NCBI GenBank assembly: GCA_021613375.1 | Contig: CM038708.1 | Coordinates: 25,946,518-26,010,517 of the forward strand | From: Megaleporinus macrocephalus | Lineage: Eukaryota > Chordata > Actinopteri > Characiformes > Anostomidae | Reading direction: 5' to 3' | Length of the DNA: 64,000 nt | Part shown: one piece after another, positions 49,306 through 60,900 of the stretch | How the letters are laid out: each line of letters begins with the position of its first letter | How positions within the stretch are numbered: the first letter of the stretch is position 1 | Notes under the pieces: generated by a model | Database searches by the model: none | The model's input: the letters and a program-made list of their open reading frames with translations, nothing else | What the model was told of the DNA's origin: nothing | Made by a program: the position numbers and the translations under genes

Positions 49306-51408
49306 CATCTGCTGCTGAGACTGGAATAAATGGAGCCAAATTAGTTTGGGGTCTGCTACAGCTTTCTAGAAGTGTTGTGCTAAAGTGAATCGTTGCTTTG
49401 TCCTGGGAAACGAGGCCAGATATCATGTAGTAAATAAACAGCAGACACAGTCACTGCACAATCATTTAATCTCTTAAAGTGGGACTTATGTAACCACTCA
49501 GTGCATTACACTAATTCAACTGTTTCCGCTTAATTCAGAGCCCTCCACTATTACATTTAGCTTTTAAAAGTCTGCACAGCATGCACGGGAGGTGAACAGG
49601 TCAGGAGAACGTGTATAGTTTAATATAAGCACAGTAAAGGTTTTTGAATGTATTCAGATGAACCTACATTAAAGGAATGTGAATTTAATTGAATGTGTGT
49701 GCTTGTGGAAATGTGGAACCTTTCTGACTTCATCTCTAATCTACAATACAAAGACTGGCATGAGCATTGTGTATATGGATATAGCAACAGAGCTCACAGT
49801 GATGTACTGTAGTCTCTCGTTTAATTTGAACAGTCGTCTGAACTTATGTAATGCTCTGCTTATCTACACGTCATCTACAGCTGCTAAACAGACTCTTCTA
49901 AACATTTCCGACATCTCCATCCCTCATCAAACGTCTCTTAGGTCCCTCAGTCAACATTTCAATAATATTCTCACCTGCACATAGTCACTAGCAAGTAATT
50001 TCCATAAAACTTTTTTAATACGAGCCCTTTGAAATAATGCTCCAGTATTTTTCAACCTGATCTATGTCTGCCACACGTAGCCTACCACTGATTACCACAG
50101 ACAATCATTTTAATATGTTTTTACTGCATTTATTTAAAAAAATAACTTCAGAGACCACCGTGATTTAGTTTCAAAGCAGGCAATGGTGTTATGTAATAAC
50201 TGCAGTCTCGGGGGAGGAACATGCCTAAAATCCCTTATTCTTTAGTGTATTCTTTTAGTCTTTAGTCTAAATTCACATCCTCACCTTCTGTTCCTGGGAT
50301 GGAGTTTTTGCAATCTCCACCGCCTCCCAATGACCACAGTTATTCTAGCTCAAGGCAGAAGCTCCAACCCAAGTTCTTCCCCATCCCTCAATCAGTTAGT
50401 CCTCATACTACCACCAAGTCTTGACGGCATGGTCCCAACTTTCAACGTACAAGTTATTCACTATTAGGAACAAAAGTTTTTACAAAACTGGAGTAAAAAA
50501 AATATATATTTAACTCCTAACCATCGTGCAAGATCTGGCAAACCATTAAAACTGTCATGGTCAGATATACGGTATTAAAGTTTTTATCTTTATGAGATAA
50601 AAAAAAAATCAGGCTACTCTCTTTATAGCTCTTAAAAAGGTGTTAATGAGAAAAGTAAAAAAGCAGATCAAACATAGCAGCTTTAAATGTTCTCAGAGCA
50701 ATGGACTGATGCCCAAATACCTCATTGTCACTGAAGGTATTCAGGATTATTTAAATTGTAAGAAGCAGAAAATGCAACCAACTTTTAAGACCAAATTGTT
50801 CTAAGACTGTTCTAAGATTGTTGCAAATTTCATTGAAAAACTGAAAGCAAGTCCCATGAAAAGAATTACAGCTATAATAAACACAAAAGGTGAACATACT
50901 AAATACTAAAACTATTGATATTACATTTTGGTATGTTGTCTGTTTCTTCTTAAACAAATGAGGGTGGGCATATGTAAAACATATTCAATATAACTGGCAA
51001 AGGTCAACAGGTTTTCTGTTCTCTCCTAAGTCCAGGAAAATGATTTTCTGTGGTAATGGGAGGTTGGTGTGCTAGAGATGCAGCAGATTTAGATTCAGTA
51101 GAAAAATGCTGCAGTAGTGCTTTACCCTCTAAAACAATTTCAACCTGCTGTACTTACACTGACCTTTGTGGCCCAAATATTAAACATCTTTCAACTACTT
51201 TTACATCCCGAATGTGGTCCTATAGCCTGGCTATTATTTGAGCCGTCAATCTACACTTTTCCAAACTGCGTTTCTACATAATTACTTTCTACTGATTTTC
51301 CAAGAGTCCTTTTTAAAACAACTCATTTAAGTTTGCACATCTCAGCAATAAACATTCAGAACCTGCTGTATCTGCACTGCCAAGTATTACAAACCCTCTG
51401 ACATACGT

Positions 51409-51984
51409 TTAGCGTCTCCAGGTGTAACTGTATGTGCTCTTATAGCTAGGCTTTCCCAGAATCCTCTGGTTCTCTAGCCCAGCCATAGATGCTCCAAGAT
51501 TGGCCTCAGTGATGGACCTGGGAGGCTGGGACTGTCTTAGCGGTGATCTGTATGGTACAGGAGCAGCTGGGGCCGACGCCGTGCTTTTGGTTGGGGAAAG
51601 AAAAGGCAAAGACGAAAGACTGGGACCCCAGCCCTGGCTCTTTGATGGAGGCTCATATGCAACCTTGGCCTTCCAGTCCGCTGGAGGTTCTGGCAGCAGC
51701 TTACGATTGGCTGCTGAGCGCAGGCTGGTAGCAATGGAGTGCTGCAGATCCTGAACGGCAAAGGCTTCGTCGACCAGACCCAGAGGGTGACGGGACGCAG
51801 CCTCCCATGGAGTAGGAGGCTTACGGCCCTTTGCTGACCGGAGGGTCTTCCTCTCTGTGGTGTGAGAGGTGTAGGTTGCATGGGATGAATGTCTGGGTCC
51901 TGGAGAAGCTGATGTAGATCTTGAACTTAGGCCCATCGGTGACAACCTAACAGGCGGAGATAAAGACGAGCTCCTTCCCAGAGC
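51409..51984 (-). CDS. synpo2: SYNPO2 alternative last exon (191 aa + stop)
   Basis: Acceptor ttttttttcag, phase 0, starting ALGRSSSLSPPVRLSPMG. Contains the block shared by synaptopodin-family members, KGRKPPTPWEAASRHPLGLV, then DEAFAVQDLQHSI, LLPEPPADWKAKVAYEP, and ends SYTWRR-TAA. The block leaves little doubt that it belongs to this gene. It is joined in frame only if the large exon is spliced at its internal donor. Confidence 0.9.
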   Translation of the reverse strand, partial: ALGRSSSLSPPVRLSPMGLSSRSTSASPGPRHSSHATYTSHTTERKTLRSAKGRKPPTPWEAASRHPLGLVDEAFAVQDLQHSIATSLRSAANRKLLPEPPADWKAKVAYEPPSKSQGWGPSLSSLPFLSPTKSTASAPAAPVPYRSPLRQSQPPRSITEANLGASMAGLENQRILGKPSYKSTYSYTWRR

Positions 51985-54900
51985 CTGAAAAAAATTAAAT
52001 CCATAAAAAAAACAACCGTAAAATATGGAAGTTAAAATAATGAGATATTACAAACTTATAAGCTACTAATTTGAAAATAAAGAGGCATTATGTAAACATT
52101 ACATGGTATTATCACTGTTTTGAAATAAGGCATGAAATTAATAATTACAGTAAAACAATGAGGATGTTCTGAATTAGTATCTAAATTAGTTCAAAGTAAC
52201 TAATTTATAGTAATGAAATTTATTTAAAGTTCAAGTAAAAGTAAATTAGATAATTTCTCAAAATTCGCAATTTACTAATTTATTAGGGTAGTAATTTAAT
52301 GAGTTACTAAAATAATGAGACATTTAGTTAAAATAACAAAAGTATATCCTAAATTGACAAGTTACTTATGTGTAATAACATTAAGTCAAAAAGGTATCTC
52401 AGAATGAACAGAAACCTAATCTAAAATAAGATTTTTCCAAATTATATTTAGCCTTAGCAATGATAATCGTAATAATGTTGAAAATTACTAGTAAATCAAT
52501 TGAAAATATGAGATAATATGTTAAAATAATGACAGCCCAAAAACTAGTAAAACTACAGCTCATGATCAGTGAGAACTATAGAGATCATGAGGTAGTAAAA
52601 CAAAATTACTAATTTTAACTATTATCTTGAGATCACAACTAATTTGTCTTATTTGATCTCAAGAAAACAATGCTCATTATCTTGAGATCACAAGACAGTT
52701 GTTTACTTGGTGATTGATTGAAATGAAATTACATATTTGTAGTCATGTTGTTATCTTGAAAATTGTAACTACTTCACAGTCTCTCTGGACTTCTACAGAA
52801 AACATTTTTAGATGAAGGCCTTTTGGAGCCTTGAAAATATCATTACACTCTTTCTCTTACCAAAGATAGCTGTGTTAAAGTAAGTTACATTATATTCATT
52901 GGAATGGCTTTGGAAGGAAAGGCAGCTCAGGAGAAGTCCTGAGTGTTTTTGCCTGATGAACACATGAATGTCTCAGTCAAAGCAGATTAAGCTCCAAGAA
53001 ACCAAGTCAGCCAGCGCCGGCCACCTGCGAGTCAAGCTAAAGAGCAGGGGTTACATCAAGTGGCCATTGATACAGGATGTGTCAGCACACCACTTAGCCC
53101 CCCCTGATTTCTCTGAACAATTAGCTTATGGAGAGGGTACTCCTCAGTAATCCACATTTAGTCTTGTTTAATGGGAGCTGTATGACCTTCAGTGTAGAGC
53201 ACCTACAGCCAAGAGCCTCTGAATGGCATTATCATTATTTCCATAACTGTCTTTTCCATAAGAGTGGGATCAAACAGCACCACACTCCAACAGAAAGCAG
53301 GTTTTGTGTTTAGCAGAGCGTTGCACAAGCTTAAGCAGAAAAGGTTGTGCTGCCACCTACTGTCGAAGAGGTGAAAATACATTTTGTAAAATAGTAACTG
53401 CGCCATGAGTCAGAACAGCTACTGCTAAGTCAGCTCTTTCAGCCAAGCCTAGTGCTTAATGCTGTCACTACAAACAGCAGCCTATAGTTATCGGTTAACA
53501 AACTACAAAACCAATATCCTTAGTATGGTTATACCACTACTGTTCAATCAAACCAAAGAACATCTGCTCCTGCTAAAACATAAAACATGTATTTTAGATA
53601 CAAATGAAATGCACAAACTACATAAAGTGTCAAAAAAACCTAATCTTAAACTTCTTATCCCAACAAGTTTACTTTTGTTAAAAAATAATATAACATACAT
53701 TTTTGGAAATAAGATATTTCATAGGATTTCAGGCTTGTGTGGTTATTACTCAGAAAACAAAAACCCATTTATAACAGCAATGCTCGTTTGATTAAAATGA
53801 TGGTTGTGACTCATTGTCCACTCTAAATGTATGCTTGATGACACCCAGTTTTCAATATAAAGTCTGAATAAACCCAAATGAGATAAAGAGACAGGTGCTA
53901 TATGAGTACCCCCTTCTTTTTCAGGTCATGGGATGAGATATCAGATTCTTCCAAAAATAGCCGGAGCCTGGCCTAGCAGTGGACCTCGAGTCAGATCACT
54001 TCCATATTTCACAGATTACAAGCCTTTGCACTCCTCAAATGCATGACGCAATGCAGATTCACTTTCAGAACCTACAGTTTACTAACTGCTCTAGACAAAG
54101 CACTGCTAGGAAAATTGTAGAACCTATGACACTTTCAAAAGTGCAGTGTGCTTTGATGGAAAAATTTTACCCGTTATAAAACGTTTAGACCAGGGGTCTC
54201 CAAATGTATGAAGGTTTTAATTCCAAAGATGCTGGAGCACCAGTTTCCACAGTTTAATCAGTTGGTCTCAGCCTTCAAACAGACGATTAGTTATCTGGGG
54301 TCATCTGAGTGCAGTCCTACCAGCTCTTCATAGATAACACTATGTAAAACAGTGGTTCTTAAACCAGTCCTCAGGGACCCCCAGAGGATCCACATTATTT
54401 CTTTGTCCCTAGTTAGGTTGGAATAACAGTCTGGACCATGTTGGTGGCCCTGAGGACTAGTTTGAGGACCACTGATGAAAATAAACAACAATAATAAAAA
54501 AAGGGTCTTCTAGAGAACCTTTTGGCACATCCAGGCTGCAGGTTTATAATTCAGTGTTTCATGGATTGCAATGTAGGTGGTCTGTTGTATTCCATGCAGT
54601 ATACTCAGAGCTCATAAGAGGCTCACCATAGGAGCATGTTTCATGCATTGGTCTGACTAACTTCTCTTCTACTGAGTACAATGGTAATGTCCTATTTCTG
54701 ATGAATGAGTCAAAGACATGATCACAAATATATAACGCGTCAAACACTGAAGTGACAAGCTGATGCAAGGCATGATGAAAGTGACAGACGCATGCAAAAG
54801 TAAACCAAAGAAACCCAAAACAGAAGGACAGAGAGTATTTTTAATAGCATTGTGGCAAATCGTACAGAAAGTGCACTATGAAGAAAAATCACACAGAAGA

Positions 54901-57900
54901 ATGACAAATAAAAGGACATGGATGGAGACATTGATTACAAGAAGCTAGCAAATTACAAAACACTCAAATTGAATGCTTTTCTTTTAAATTTTGCCATCAC
55001 TTTACATTTAGAAGAACCATATTTCATTTATCAGCATTCAAATTCAATTCACAAAAAAGGCTGATAGAAACATACAAATGAAAAGAGTGAAGCAGGAAAA
55101 GAAGCCAGGCGGGTGAATTCTTATTGAGAAATAAACAATGAAGAACATAAGCATGAGTGCTTGAATGTAGTATAAGGCAAACCTTACTTCCTGTCTCCTC
55201 TGTTGTTTGAGTGCATCACACAATATCTACAAAAGGCTTAAATTGAATAAAGGCACCAAACACTGTCTCTGATTTCAAAAACGGTCTTTGACAGACCCCT
55301 TTTGAAAATAGCATATATGTATTCCTTCTTACTTAAAAAAAAGCCTGAACGCTAGAAATTTCTTCTTCACAAGTCTTACAAATGACTTATCTTTCTGTAT
55401 AAAATGGCCATCACTGCACTGTTAAATGTTGTGATACGTCCATACTTGCACTTTCACTTATCTGTACTACTCTGTTCACATAAACCACAGAGGTACCATA
55501 AAATGTTGATTTATACAGACAGGAATTGTTTTCTGTCTTATAAACCATACAGTAAAGTACTCAGTGGATATACAACTTGAGCAACCAATCTCTCTTTTAC
55601 CTATTTCTTACTGTCTGTCCCACTAATCACTCACATCAATATCTCACTTCCATCCTCAGATGGACCTCTGGATTTTTGGCCATGTCATAAAAATCCTTTA
55701 CCTGCTTGAGGTACAAACATTTAAATTAAGTCTAAACTGAATTAAACAGTCTAATTTGTTGTGATACATAAACCATTTTTAATACAACACGAATTGGTAA
55801 TATACAGAAAAGAACTTACAGTACTGTGCAAAAGTCTGAGACCACCCTTCATTGCTTCAAAGGCCATTAAATAAGATAACCCACTTGTATGTAGAAGTGG
55901 AATTTTAAAGAAGAACATTTGCTCTAGAGATGGAGTGAGGTTTTATGGACTGCTGGGTCTACGGAAAAGGAACTACTTGGATTGCAATAAAATAGGGATT
56001 CCTTAGGGATTACTTGGATTGTGAAATGGAGAAAATGTCATAAACTTCTAAAATTAAAATGTGGAGGTGTTTTTAAGATAAAATATATCAGCAAATGTTT
56101 TATGAAAACCTGAAGGCATGATGGAAAATGATGAGTCTAATGAAGTAAACGGGTGCACAGTATGCACAAAATAAATAGTGAACAGTTTGATATTAAATTT
56201 AGTTGTCACATATATGTTTTTTGTCTTTTTGGTCTAGTGCTAAAAAATCTAAACCTTGTACCTAATGGCTAATTTGCACAGTACTGTATGTTATAAAAAT
56301 CTAATACTCTGTCAACTTTCTCCTTTCATTTTCACTGTTAATAGCAAGTTTTCAAATTCTCTATGAAAATATACATATTATATATATATTTCCTGCATTG
56401 TTTTTGTCAAACTTCTTATATACAGTTTTGTATTCTAGCTTTGTTACCACAAAAAGTGCTAAGTTCTACTTTTCAACACCTTCAACAGCACTAGGCTTCC
56501 AAACCTGTGCGGCACTTTTTTTGGCTGAGAACTTTGGTTTTGGAGCAGTAAGGGCGCTACCTCCTGAGGCAGAATCTGCTCTTGCTGCTACTGGAAAAGC
56601 AGGGACCACATAGGAATTTGGGGCTTGTTGATAGTTTGGCGCTGGGGCAGCTGGATAGGTTGGGTTAGGGCCAGTTTGATATGGAGGGGGCTGCTGGTAA
56701 GGAGGACTTGGGGCTTGCTGGTAAGGATTTGAAGGTGGTTGTTGGTATGCATGCTGGGGGTTATACATTTGTTGGTAAGGAACTTGTTGATAAGGCTGGT
56801 AGCTGTTAGGGGCAGTATGGTGATAAGGGCCATCATGTATAGAAGGTGGGGGACCAGACATCCCATACTGCTGCTGGGGTGGCTGGGGCTGCTGTGGAAT
56901 AAAACCATAGGGGGCAGAAGCTTGATCATAGTTCAAATGCTGGTTTTGGTTTGGAGGACCAGCAACTTGAACATAAGCCTGAGCTTGAGCCTGAGCTTGA
57001 GCCTGAGCCTGAGCTTGGGCTTGGGCTTGGGCTTGGGCTTCAGCTGCTTTCTGGGCAGCAAGCTTTTCAGCTGCTTCCCTTTCTGCAGCAAGTTTCTCTG
57101 CAGCTGGCCCATAAGTAAAGAGGGAAGAATTTAATTGATAGGGTTGATGCTTCATGACATCCAGAACATGAAGGGGTTTGGGGGGAGGTTTCTCTTTTTC
57201 TTTGCCCTTATTTTTGTTCTTTATTGAAGGGCTTGAAGATGGAGGTTGTTTGATAGCACCTGGTGGGTATGCGGGTGACTGAAGAGGATTGTATGCTAAT
57301 GGTGGGGGAGCACGACAATTAGGTGAATATTTCCATGTAGTTGGCAAAGAAGGAGAAGGTGAAGAAGGTCTTGCCTTGTTTGCCTGTACGGTTTCAGAAT
57401 CCACCACATACTTCTCCATTCTGGATTGCCTCTTAGCAAAAAGTTCAGCTCCTTTCCCTCGCAAGGCTGGCATCTCGAAAGCTGATCCCATTCCAGAGGG
57501 AGACATTGTAGTACCGGTTGGAGGGGGTGATGGTACCTTTACTCCAAATGTGTAAGAGCCCATTCGGTGTAGTGGAGGCTGAGTGGTCTGAGGTGGGCTC
57601 CATGGTTTGGCTGACTGATTCAGATTCGGAGTTTCAGTAGGTGCTGTTGTACTAACTGGACCTTGCTGTGGCCGTGGAGCCCATGAACTTACAGCTGTTT
57701 GACTCTGAGACTGAGGTGGGGGTGCCTCTTGCTGAGGTTGTTGAGCCCAGGGAGGTGGTGCCTGTGCTGGAGGCTGTGGCTGACCCCAAGGTGGCTGTAC
57801 TTGATTCTGCTCTGGTGTCCATGAATTCAGCATTTGCTGTGGGTGCTCTTGAGGTTGTTGAGCCCATGGAGGTTGCGCTTGTGACTGTGTAGGTACAGAG

Positions 57901-60900
57901 GCCCAAGGAACCTGGGATTGCTGTATCTGTGCTGGAGGCTGTGATGGTGATTGAGCCTGCTGAGCCCATGGAGGCTGTGCTTGAATTGGACTCTGAGGTT
58001 GGGCCCATGGATTTACAGGTTGCTGTGGCAAAGCTTGCTGTTGGGTCTGAGATACCCAAGGGGGTTGGGGCTGTGACTGGCCCTGAGGTTGGCCCCAAGG
58101 AGGCTGGGGATGCTGCTGAGGGGCTTTCCAAGATGGTAATGGTTGAGCTTCCTGATGTTGTTGAACCCAGGGTGGTTGAGCTTGAGTCTGATTTAGATTT
58201 TGAGACCAAGTACCGACAGATGGCTGTGCTGGCACTTGCGATTGGGCCCATCGGGGTTGAGGTGGTGACTGAGTTGGAGCTGCAGCCCATGAATTAATTG
58301 AGGCTGGGTGAGGCTGGGGTTGTACTTGAGGTTGGGTTGGAGGTTGGGTTTGAGGTTGGGGTTGGGGTTGGGGTTGGGATTGGGATTGAGGTTGGAGTTG
58401 AGGTTGGGGTTGCGGCGGACTCTGTGTCACCCAAGGAGGCTGGGACTGTGACTCGGTTTGAATAGATGTGGGTGGTTGTACTTGGACTTGGGGTTGCGTT
58501 ACCCAAGGTGGCTGTTTGTTTGCTTGAGTCTGTGCAAGGCTTTGTGACTGGGCCTCAGCTGGACCCCAAGTACTCACTGGTGGCTGTTGATGAGCCTGAG
58601 TAGGAGCTGGCCCCCAAGAGCTGACAGGTGGCTCTGCCTGTGCTTGTACTTGAGGTGGTGGTTGGACAAGGTGAGCGTTATTTAAGTGTTGCTGTGACTG
58701 ATTCTCATTCCAAGTTTCTTGTTGCTGATCTGGTTGCATTTGTTGCTCAGATGGACCCCATGCATTGACTGCTTCTTGATGTTCCTGTGAGGGGTGGGTA
58801 GCAGGAGCTTCCTGTAATTCAGGAGCAGGTGTGGGGGAGGGTTCTTGCTCTGGTATGGCTGAGGACTCCATTTCAAGGGCAGGATCGGCTTCAGGCCCAG
58901 GAGCCTCAGCAGTTGCTGGGACGTTATTTTCAGCATGTTGAGGGAACTGCTGGCTTGTGATTTCAGGTTGTGGTGACCATGGTGGAGAGGCTGGGTTTAT
59001 GTGTGGTTTGGGAGCAACCGGTGGTGGGATTTTGTGCTTTACAATACTAGATTGCAAAAAGTTGCAGGCTTCTGCCCCCAAACTCAGGTAATCTTCCTCT
59101 GGGCCTGACTCAAAACCAGCCTTCTTGTCACCCCTGTTAAGGAGATTTAGCAGCTCTGGATTCGGGGAAACCTTAGGAGCCTCTTTAAAAGTGAACATTG
59201 GCTTAGGTTTGTTCCTCCTCCTGTTATCTTGCAAGATCCCTGTTTTGATTGCAGGTACAGATATTCGCTCATCTCGAGAAGCAATTTGTTCACCCTGTCC
59301 AACTGAATAGCAAGGCTGCTCTTGACTTGCTGATGGGTCTGATGCTCTTTCCTGAACAGAGAATGGCTTGGCACTTCTATTCATGATGGATGACTGCATT
59401 ACATTGGTTTGTTGACTGGACAGACCATTCATATGCTGTGAATATTGTTGCACTTGCTGCTGTTGTTGGTACTGTTGATACTGTTGTTCATATTCTTGCT
59501 GCTGCTGATAATGCTGTTGCTGGTACCCTTGCTGTTGCTGGTAATGCTGTTGCTGGTACTCTTGCTGTTGCTGGTAATGCTGTTGCTGTTGTTGGTACTG
59601 TAACTGCTGCTGGTATTCTTGATATTGTTGCTGCTGTTGTTGCTCATAATATTGTTCTTGGTATTGCTGGTACTGCTGTTGCTGCTGTTGGTGGTGCACA
59701 TTTACATCCATATAATTCTGGCTGTCAGTAGCCTGCATGTAAGATTGTGATTCCACTTGTTGGTAATGCTTTTCAGCCTCCTGTACCCCTTCGACAGGGA
59801 TCCCTTTACTTCTCATATCTTCATGCTCAGCCGCTATCTCATCCATACGCTGCCTGCGCTGAGCAAACATCAGGGCTCCTTTGCCCTTGCTTTCAGGGAG
59901 TGCATCCATATCTTCTGGGTTTTGAAACTTGCGCTCTATCTCGAGTAGACCAGTGTCCCAGTCAAAGGTCACAATGCTCTTGTGGCCTGGGGGATTCGTG
60001 AAAAAATCCTCATCAAGATCGGTTTCACTGGTGGCTAGAACTGTGAACTCAACAGCATGTGTTTCCTTGTTGTCGTCTTCGTCCTCCTCGTCCTCAAACT
60101 CCGGTTCGTTCTCTCCAGTTCCGTAGCTTACGAGTGTGTACTGCTTGGCCCTCTGTCTATGCTTCTTGAACATCAACACCCCCTTGTTATTGGGGTTGGG
60201 GGCAGCAGCAGTGAGGAGCAGAGCAATGCGTTTGCATTTAGACTTGGCCTCCTTCACCTGCTTTTCAGACAGGCTCTCACTCCGCCGGAGCCCTTCGAAA
60301 GAGAGAGAGGGGAGGGGTTTAGAGCTCAGCGTTCATTGAGCTACATGACTAATATGGCTAAAAGTCAAGAAATCATGTCATTAGAGAGCCCTAATTACAA
60401 ACTTTATCAGTTATTATCTGATACGAAAGTGGAAAAATAAGTCCTTAAATGCACATCAAATTGTGAAAAGCAAGTATATATTTAGTGCACATTATAAATA
60501 GTTATAAATTATAAATCAGGAAATGTTTCATGTTGATGACTTGCATCAGTTTAAGCAAATGAAAGTATGAACTTTATAGATGAACAGGGTCAGCTGCCTT
60601 TTACATTTTGTGAAAAAGTCAAGACGATTGTTCATGTTACCATTTTTGAGACACATGGTCTTTTCTTCCAGCAGTGACACTATTTAAAACAAGATCATTT
60701 CCTGTAGTGCTAAGACTTAATAGTGTCTCTGTCTTCACATTCAGAACGAGAACCAACACCCAACAATATTGTCCCTCAATTGCATTATCAATCAATTCAA
60801 AAGGCAAAGTGTTGACAGCATAGTGGGCCATTACCCCAATCACTGGCCCATGGGTAATAGTCTCCTCGTTTACTGACAGATAAAACAAGACTTTAACACA

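Larger units (their letters stand above)
46900..51408. other. Intergenic region between MYOZ2 promoter and SYNPO2 3' end
   Basis: No coding exon recognised. It holds short AT runs near 47060-47085, a MITE family A remnant, a CT-rich tract and a CA microsatellite. The SYNPO2 3' UTR of the long-tail form must begin at its right end; a candidate AATAAA (minus) is at about 50133, weak. Confidence 0.55.
51985..56465 (-). other. synpo2: SYNPO2 last intron / 3' UTR of the short-tail form
   Basis: About 4.5 kb. The right end must be 3' UTR when the large exon is read through to its own stop. It contains a 472-bp TIR element and a 125-bp MITE, plus a diverged repeat at about 52560-52760 with TTATCTTGAGATCACAA phrases. 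No further exon was recognised. Confidence 0.65.

Noticed and set aside
57652..58290. 212-aa Ser/Thr-rich frame and the antisense 122-aa frame in the SYNPO2 large exon
   Set aside because: Low-complexity shadows of the Pro/Gln/Trp repeat, with no family match.
59429..59701. Frames rich in Ser/Asn/Thr and Ala/Val over the Gln-rich part of SYNPO2
   Set aside because: Shadows of the CAG/CAA repeats in other frames; only the Gln/Tyr frame is continuous with the conserved SYNPO2 sequence.
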